From positions 1 to 10,509 of the forward strand of contig PLMF01000167.1 in assembly GCA_003142355.1 (NCBI GenBank): a stretch of DNA of 10,509 nucleotides. Direction: 5' to 3'. Origin of the DNA: Bryobacterales bacterium. GTDB taxonomy: Bacteria > Acidobacteriota > Terriglobia > Bryobacterales > Bryobacteraceae. A program made the translations under genes and the position numbers. This document shows, one piece after another, positions 6,627-10,509 of this stretch (position 1 is the stretch's first letter; every line of letters starts with the position of its first letter). The notes below the pieces were generated by a model. It was given only the letters and a program-made list of their open reading frames with translations. It did no database searches and was not told where the DNA came from.

Positions 6627-6688
6627 GCAGCATCAAAGTTCTATGCGGCTCACTCTGGATCTTGAACTCACCCTAAGGGGGTGCCCTC

Positions 6689-7780
6689 TTGTTCGATCTA
6701 CTCATTGTTCGCGCTATTTTCATCCTGGTGCTCGCCACTTCCGCCTATTTGTCGCACCCGTTTGGCTCGTCTCTGGAGTCTCGGGAGATGGCGGCGGTGG
6801 GCGGTCTGATTCTGGGCGGCGGCATCATCTTCTTTGAAATCCGGCTGGAGCGGGTTAGCCTGAGGCGGCTGATCGGCGCCGCCGTCGGCTCCGTACTGGG
6901 GATCGCCGGCGCCTTTCTGATGTCGCTGGTGCTCAGCCAGGCGGGTGCGCCGCCCTTTCTGCAAGTGTGTCTCCTGTTGTGGATGACCTACGTCGGCATG
7001 ATCGTGGGAGCCAAGAAGGGAGATATGCTCAACCTCGGCGCCCTCGGCGGAATCTTCGGCGGCGAGAAGTCGTCGAAGAAGTCGTTCAAAATCCTGGATA
7101 CCAGCGTCATCATCGACGGCCGCATCGCGGATATCGCCGAGACCGGCTTCCTGGACGGCGTCCTGGTGATTCCGCAGTTTGTTCTGCGCGAGCTGCAACT
7201 GGTGGCCGATTCGGCCGATTCCATGAAGCGCAATCGCGGCCGGCGCGGCCTGGACATCCTCCAGCGCATCCAAAAAATGGCGCATCTCAGCGTCCAGATC
7301 GTGGAGGAGGACTTCGTGCACGTCCGCGAAGTAGACATGAAGCTCATCGAGCTGGCCAAGCTCTACGACTGCAAGGTCGTTACCAACGACTTCAACCTGA
7401 ATAAGGTGGCGCAACTTCACGGCGTCGAGGTGCTGAACATCAACGAGCTGGCCAACTCGCTCAAGCCCATCGTGCTCCCCGGCGAGACCATGCGGGTGTT
7501 CATTCTCAAGGAAGGCAAGGAATACAACCAGGGCGTGGCATACCTGGACGACGGCACCATGGTGGTGGTGGACAACGCCAAGAAGATGATCTCCAAAACC
7601 ATCGACATCGCCGTCACCAGCGTGCTCCAGACCACCGCGGGGAAGATGATTTTCGGCAAGTTCGACGAGCGCGTGCACGCGGCGGCGGCGGGTGCGGAAA
7701 GGCACGACCGCCCGGTGCGCAAGAGCGACCCGCAGCCCATGACCAACGTCGGCCCGGAAGGAACCACGATAGAATCGTAA
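6689..7780 (+). CDS. yacL: Membrane-anchored PIN-TRAM domain protein, YacL family
   Basis: A 363-residue protein in three parts. Residues 1-108 contain four membrane spans (about 2-21, 34-50, 61-83, 89-107). A PIN nuclease-like domain covers about 133-257: LDTSVIIDGRIADI, VLRELQ, VDMKLIELA and VTNDFNL, with candidate metal-binding acids Asp137, Glu168, Asp216 and Asp234. A TRAM RNA-binding domain follows at about 261-325 (PGETMRVFILKEGKEYNQGVAYLDDGTMVVV..KMIFGKF). The C-terminal tail is Ala/Arg-rich and probably disordered. The protein is likely a membrane-tethered ribonuclease or RNA-binding factor; its physiological role is unknown. The start is TTG 6689: AAGGGGG (6675-6681) lies 7 nt upstream and an in-frame TAA (6674-6676) excludes anything longer. 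The same order, yacL then ispD then ispF, occurs in Bacillus subtilis. The stop overlaps the ispD ATG by one base (TAATG), which suggests translational coupling. Confidence 0.9.
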   Translation: MFDLLIVRAIFILVLATSAYLSHPFGSSLESREMAAVGGLILGGGIIFFEIRLERVSLRRLIGAAVGSVLGIAGAFLMSLVLSQAGAPPFLQVCLLLWMTYVGMIVGAKKGDMLNLGALGGIFGGEKSSKKSFKILDTSVIIDGRIADIAETGFLDGVLVIPQFVLRELQLVADSADSMKRNRGRRGLDILQRIQKMAHLSVQIVEEDFVHVREVDMKLIELAKLYDCKVVTNDFNLNKVAQLHGVEVLNINELANSLKPIVLPGETMRVFILKEGKEYNQGVAYLDDGTMVVVDNAKKMISKTIDIAVTSVLQTTAGKMIFGKFDERVHAAAAGAERHDRPVRKSDPQPMTNVGPEGTTIES

Positions 7781-8520
7781 TGCATATGCAAGTCGCCGTG
7801 ATATTACCCGCGGCGGGCCTGGGCACCCGCATGGGGAAGGGCTCCGCCGAGAAAACCGGTACCAGCCGCAAGCAGTTCATGCTGCTGGAAGGCTCGCCCA
7901 TCCTGGTTCATACGGTGCGCAAGTTTGCGGCTTCGGACCGCGTGGCTGAGATCGTAGTGGCGGTGCGCGCGGAGGATCTGGAGTGGGTCGGCGGGATGCT
8001 GGCGCGGGAGTTTCCCGGCCGCTGCGTGCGCACCGTCGAAGGCGGCAACAGCCGGCAGCAGTCGGTCGAGAACGCGCTCGCGACCCTGGGTCCGGAAACT
8101 CCCCTGGTGGCAGTCCACGACGCCGTGCGGCCGTTCATCGATCCGGAAACCATCCGCCAAGTGTTCGACGAAGCGGCCGAGACCGGCGCCGCCATCGTGG
8201 GCGTGCCGGTGGTGGATACGGTGAAGCAGGTGAGCCGCGCCACCGGCCGTGTGCGCATCCGGGCGACGCTGCCGCGGGAGAAACTGGTGATGGCGCAGAC
8301 GCCACAGGTCTTCCACTACGATCTGCTGGCGCGCGCTTTCGAGCTGGCGCGTCAGGACGGCTTCCTCGGCACCGACGAGGCCAGCATGGTCGAGCGCCTG
8401 GACGTGGAAGTGAGCGTGGTGCTGGGCAGCGATCGCAACATCAAGATCACCAAACCCGGCGATATGGACCTGGCGCGCCTCTTCTTTCATGAAGAGATCG
8501 CCAAGGAAGTCCAGCCTTGA
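7780..8520 (+). CDS. ispD: 2-C-methyl-D-erythritol 4-phosphate cytidylyltransferase
   Basis: A 246-residue cytosolic enzyme of the MEP isoprenoid pathway. It joins CTP and methylerythritol phosphate to give CDP-methylerythritol and pyrophosphate. The nucleotide-binding start is VILPAAGLGTRMG (7-19) with Arg17, and the catalytic lysine is Lys31 in RKQF. Further family motifs are GGNSRQQSVENAL (88-100), VAVHDAVRPF (110-119), VPVVDTVKQV (142-151), AQTPQVFHYDLL (172-183), GTDEASMVE (197-205) and the C-terminal RNIKITKPGDMDLA (219-232), with Lys222 matching the substrate-binding lysine. The stretch between Met18 and Lys31 is longer than in E. coli IspD and has Arg instead of the usual Pro before the Lys. 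ATG 7780 overlaps the upstream stop; ATG 7786 is an alternative two codons later. No strong ribosome site is seen at a normal distance, as expected for coupled translation, but TAGAAT (7770-7775) might be an internal -10. Length is normal (about 230-240). Confidence 0.96.
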   Translation: MHMQVAVILPAAGLGTRMGKGSAEKTGTSRKQFMLLEGSPILVHTVRKFAASDRVAEIVVAVRAEDLEWVGGMLAREFPGRCVRTVEGGNSRQQSVENALATLGPETPLVAVHDAVRPFIDPETIRQVFDEAAETGAAIVGVPVVDTVKQVSRATGRVRIRATLPREKLVMAQTPQVFHYDLLARAFELARQDGFLGTDEASMVERLDVEVSVVLGSDRNIKITKPGDMDLARLFFHEEIAKEVQP

Positions 8521-9038
8521 GCGAGATCCGGACCGGGCTGGGATGGGACGCGCACCGCTTGGCCGCCGGCCGGCCGCTCATCCTGGGCGGCGTCACGGTG
8601 CCCAGCGAATTCGGCCTCGAGGGGCACTCGGACTCGGACGTCCTCGCCCACGCCATTACCGATGCGGTTCTGGGGGCGGCCGCCCTCGGCGACATCGGCG
8701 TGCATTTCCCCGATTCCGACCCTCGCTGGAAGGGCTGCGACAGCCTGGTTTTTCTGCGCCACGCCAAGGACCTCGCGGAAGCGCTAGGGTACCGCATTGT
8801 GAACGTGGATTCCACCGTGGTCCTGGAACGGCCCAAGCTGAACGACTACCGGCAGGCAATTCGGGAGAAACTGGCGGAGACACTCGCGCTCGCCCCGGAC
8901 CGGGTCTCGGTCAAGTTCAAGACTGCCGAACAGTTGGGACCCGTGGGGGAAGGCCGGTCGGCCGAAGCGCAGGCAATCGTGACCTTGCTCAAGCTGGGCT
9001 CCGGCCCATGGCACGAGCCCGCCGGCTGGACCAGCTAG
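8517..9038 (+). CDS. ispF: 2-C-methyl-D-erythritol 2,4-cyclodiphosphate synthase
   Basis: A 173-residue enzyme that cyclises CDP-methylerythritol 2-phosphate to MEcPP with loss of CMP, the fifth MEP-pathway step; it is a homotrimer in the family. Zinc ligands Asp11 and His13 are in GWDAHRL and His45 is in SDVLAHAITDAVLGA. Other family motifs are GDIGVHFPDSDPRWKG (58-73), NVDSTVVLERPKL (96-108) and FKTAEQLGPVGEGRSAEAQA (134-153). The start is TTG 8517: AAGGAAG (8503-8509) lies 7 nt upstream, and the TTG overlaps the ispD stop as TTGA, so translation is coupled. IspD and IspF work two steps apart (IspE lies between) and are often adjacent or fused. The residues after 160 (SGPWHEPAGWTS) extend slightly beyond many family members. 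The stop shares bases with the convergent gene on the other strand. Confidence 0.96.
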   Translation: MSEIRTGLGWDAHRLAAGRPLILGGVTVPSEFGLEGHSDSDVLAHAITDAVLGAAALGDIGVHFPDSDPRWKGCDSLVFLRHAKDLAEALGYRIVNVDSTVVLERPKLNDYRQAIREKLAETLALAPDRVSVKFKTAEQLGPVGEGRSAEAQAIVTLLKLGSGPWHEPAGWTS

Positions 9039-9205
9039 CTGGCCTGCAACAGGCACGTGCGCCGGGCCGCGCGGCGTGCCTTCAGGCGCTCATTGGCCTT
9101 CTTCTGCTTCTCCGCCGAGACGATGGTCTGACATGCATCGCAACGCTTCCGTATCCGGGACCGCGTGACGAACGGCGCGCCACACCGGCGGCACTGTTTC
9201 GTCAT
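9035..9205 (-). CDS. Small zinc-ribbon protein with CxxC-CxxC and a basic tail
   Basis: A 56-residue protein starting MTKQCRRCGAPF. Cys5 and Cys8, then Cys21 and Cys24 (KRCDAC), form two CxxC knuckles 12 residues apart, as in a zinc ribbon. Residues 31-50 are strongly basic and helical (EKQKKANERLKARRAARR), suited to nucleic-acid or ribosome contact. I do not recognise a named family. AGGAG lies 3 bases before ATG 9205, rather close. An in-frame ATG at 9277 would add 24 residues (MNHCDFHYSHLLPKKPG...), and GAGG stands about 8 bases before it, so an 80-residue form is possible. I prefer 9205 because the conserved-looking part starts there and the extension is AT-rich. It converges on ispF, and both stop codons use the same CTAG. 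Confidence 0.6.
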   Translation of the reverse strand: MTKQCRRCGAPFVTRSRIRKRCDACQTIVSAEKQKKANERLKARRAARRTCLLQAS

Positions 9206-9549
9206 CGTCTCCTCTAGCGGGAGAATGCCCGGTTTCTTGGGCAATAAATGTGAATAATGGAAATCGCAATGGTTCATGTCTGGCACCTCGCGTGTTTTGG
9301 CGGCCAATTCGTTCCCGGAGTTAAGCACCTCAATTGGGGCTTATCCCCCATGAGTCGATCCCGGTGCTTGAAAATCCAACAACCCCAGGTCAAGCAGACG
9401 CTCCTGTCAACGGGCGGATACTTACTCGCATCTCACTCTCTGACAATGAGTTCCGCGACAAATCGGGGTTCGGCTCTGGGCCTGTGGCAACGGGTTCCGT
9501 CCGGGAACAGTCATCATTCATTCATCTATCTGCACGCCACAAGCCGAAC
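9206..9549. other. 344-base gap without a convincing gene; contains an inverted repeat
   Basis: Apart from the possible N-terminal extension of the small zinc-ribbon gene (to 9277), no open frame here looks like a protein. The plus-strand frames are low-complexity shadows running into the next gene. The region is visibly less GC-rich than its surroundings. It holds the 9323-9369 inverted repeat, and otherwise I see no tRNA, transposon end or array. Confidence 0.5.
9323..9369. repeat. Inverted repeat with nested hairpin, possible structured RNA or terminator
   Basis: AAGCACC (9323-9329) is the exact complement of GGTGCTT (9363-9369). It extends by a T-G and a T-A pair to 9321/9371. Inside, TGGGG (9335-9339) pairs with CCCCA (9346-9350) around CTTATC. 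The acceptor-like outer stem suggested a tRNA, but the 47-nt span is too short and there is no T-arm. It lies in the probable upstream region of the minus-strand zinc-ribbon gene, so it could be a leader structure, or the end of the minus-strand transcript from 9550-10023. Confidence 0.35.
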
Positions 9550-10023
9550 TCAAGCCGTGCTGGGAGACGCCAGGCGATACGGTTCGCTGGCTTCCAGCGT
9601 TTCCCACCTCAAATGGTTGATATAGAAGAGCAGGAGCGGTTCCGGGTACTGGCCGCGAAACTTCTCGAGAACCCGGTCCTCCCAACCCTCGGTGAAATAC
9701 GGTTTCGGATCCATTTTCTTGGCGAAGAAACCGTTCTCGTGCGGCACCCCAACGAAGTCGAGCACCGCCGTGATCATGTCGATGTGCGACACCAGTACTG
9801 CCTGGGCCAGGTCTTTGGCGAAGTCTTCCTCCCCCCCGGCGATCCGCGCCCAGAACCGGGGCACGGACTTGCGCAAGAACTCCGTGTTCACCTTGAGGAG
9901 GTGCGCCCGCACCTTAAAGCCTTCGTAGATCTGGTAGGTTTTCAGCTTGCCGATGGAGATGCCGCGGACCAGTTGTCCGAACGCTTCTTCGCCTAGCCCG
10001 AGGTAGACATCCGAAATCTGCAT
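9550..10023 (-). CDS. Conserved-looking hypothetical protein, function unknown
   Basis: A 157-residue protein from ATG 10023 (MQISDVYLGLGEEAFGQLVRGISIGKLKTYQIYEGFKVRA...). A GTG at 10041 would add six residues; neither start has a clear ribosome site. No signal peptide, membrane span or cysteine is present, so it is probably cytosolic. The sequence is mixed charged and hydrophobic, mostly helical by eye, with a Trp/Phe-rich middle (VPRFWARIAGGEEDFAKDLAQAVLVSHIDMITAVLDFVGVP) and a C-terminal part with GWEDRVLEKFRGQYPEPLLLFYINHLRWE. The codon pattern is that of a real gene in this GC-rich genome, and the competing plus-strand frames look like shadows. It diverges from queA across 112 bases. I do not recognise the family and assign no function. 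Confidence 0.7.
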   Translation of the reverse strand: MQISDVYLGLGEEAFGQLVRGISIGKLKTYQIYEGFKVRAHLLKVNTEFLRKSVPRFWARIAGGEEDFAKDLAQAVLVSHIDMITAVLDFVGVPHENGFFAKKMDPKPYFTEGWEDRVLEKFRGQYPEPLLLFYINHLRWETLEASEPYRLASPSTA

Positions 10024-10135
10024 TAATTGAAAGCGTATCACGGCTGGGGACCGTCTGCGGAGGTGGGGGTCCTGATATCCGCATTGGGGACGCGGAGGAG
10101 CAGGGGGAGCTGTTTCCGCTACAGTGAAGGCTGAG

Positions 10136-10509
10136 ATGGATCTGGCGGCCTTCGATTACGAATTGCCCGGCGAGTTGATCGCGCAAGAGCCGCTGGCGGA
10201 TCGCGCGGGTGCGCGGATGCTGGTGCTCCATCGCGCGGAGCGGCGCTGGGAAGACCGGCAGTTTCGCGATCTCCCCGAGTTCCTGGCCCCAGGGGATTGC
10301 CTCGTCCTGAACGACTCCCGCGTGTTTCCGGCCAGGTTGTTCGGACGGCGCGCGGGCGTGCACGCGCTGCCCATCGGCAAAAAGAATCCCAAACGGCGTG
10401 AGTATTTGAGCGGAGAAGTGGAGGTGTTCCTGCTGCGCGCTGTGAGCCCGGATGGGCGGGACTGGGAGGCTCTCGTCCGGCCGGGCCGCAAGATGCCGGT
10501 GGGGGAACG
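10136..10509 (+). CDS. queA: S-adenosylmethionine:tRNA ribosyltransferase-isomerase, 5' part (cut by window edge)
   Basis: The frame from ATG 10136 runs open to the window end (124 complete codons). It begins [20 protein letters not shown], followed by [41 protein letters not shown] (about 43-72), VEVFLLRAV and [15 protein letters not shown]. These are the N-terminal hallmarks of QueA (FDYxLPxELIAQxP, LxxGDxLVxNDTRVxPARL, WxxLxRPxKK). QueA transfers and isomerises the ribosyl part of SAM onto 7-aminomethyl-7-deazaguanine in tRNA to form epoxyqueuosine, in the cytosol. GAAGG (10126-10130) lies 5 bases before the ATG. Full-length QueA is about 340-360 residues, so roughly two thirds lie beyond the edge. 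Relative to E. coli there is an insertion-like stretch at 73-91 ([19 protein letters not shown]), seen in other bacterial QueA proteins. Confidence 0.95.
   Translation, partial: MDLAAFDYELPGELIAQEPLADRAGARMLVLHRAERRWEDRQFRDLPEFLAPGDCLVLNDSRVFPARLFGRRAGVHALPIGKKNPKRREYLSGEVEVFLLRAVSPDGRDWEALVRPGRKMPVGE

Noticed and set aside
9323..9369. A tRNA or tRNA-Sec gene suggested by the AAGCACC/GGTGCTT stem
   Set aside because: The span is only 47 nt, the bases before GGTGCTT do not form a T-arm, and no anticodon arm is present.
9334..9996. 220-codon plus-strand frame across the gap and the hypothetical gene
   Set aside because: No ribosome site; the second half is an exact antisense shadow of the 9550-10023 gene and the first half has low complexity without any motif.
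1..10509. CRISPR array, insertion sequence or defence island
   Set aside because: No regularly spaced repeats, no transposase and no terminal inverted repeats were found; the lone SNF2 gene has no defence partners here.

Overview
This is GC-rich bacterial chromosome carrying ordinary bacterial housekeeping genes. The yacL-ispD-ispF gene order, an anion permease of the ArsB/NhaD type, a secreted Asp-box (Ycf48-like) propeller and a SWIM-SNF2 helicase together suggest an acidobacterium of the Solibacter/Bryobacter kind. That placement is inference from gene content and protein style, not from a marker gene.

Left part (1-900). After about 140 bases with small repeats but no visible gene comes the most notable locus, a plus-strand gene at 144-692 that a standard gene caller would split or truncate. 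Read through one in-frame TGA (276-278), it encodes a complete 182-residue peroxiredoxin-like thiol oxidoreductase. The TGA falls exactly where the catalytic cysteine of the family's RGxWCPFC motif should be. A GC-rich hairpin with an AGUU loop starts about 11 nt after the TGA, with its loop 16 nt after it, as expected of a bacterial SECIS element. I therefore read the gene as a selenoprotein with a UxxC redox motif. The alternative is a pseudogene with a nonsense mutation.

Middle part (901-6533). A minus-strand SWIM-SNF2 helicase (901-3198) is divergent from a plus-strand SLC13/ArsB-type permease (3276-4478). Two exported proteins follow on the plus strand: a secreted alpha/beta hydrolase of the proline iminopeptidase type (4516-5475) and a six-Asp-box Ycf48-like propeller (5598-6533), separated by a 122-base gap with a cluster of GGTRAC half-sites.

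Right part (6534-10509). A hairpin with a T6 tract precedes a tightly packed operon: yacL-like membrane PIN-TRAM protein (TTG start), ispD (1-nt overlap) and ispF (TTG start, 4-nt overlap). IspD and IspF catalyse the third and fifth steps of the MEP isoprenoid pathway. A small CxxC/CxxC zinc-ribbon protein converges on ispF, and the two stop codons share one CTAG palindrome. A 344-base gap with an inverted repeat, an unrecognised 157-residue minus-strand protein, and the divergent 5' part of queA (cut by the window edge) complete the window. No tRNA, rRNA, CRISPR array or recognisable insertion sequence was seen.
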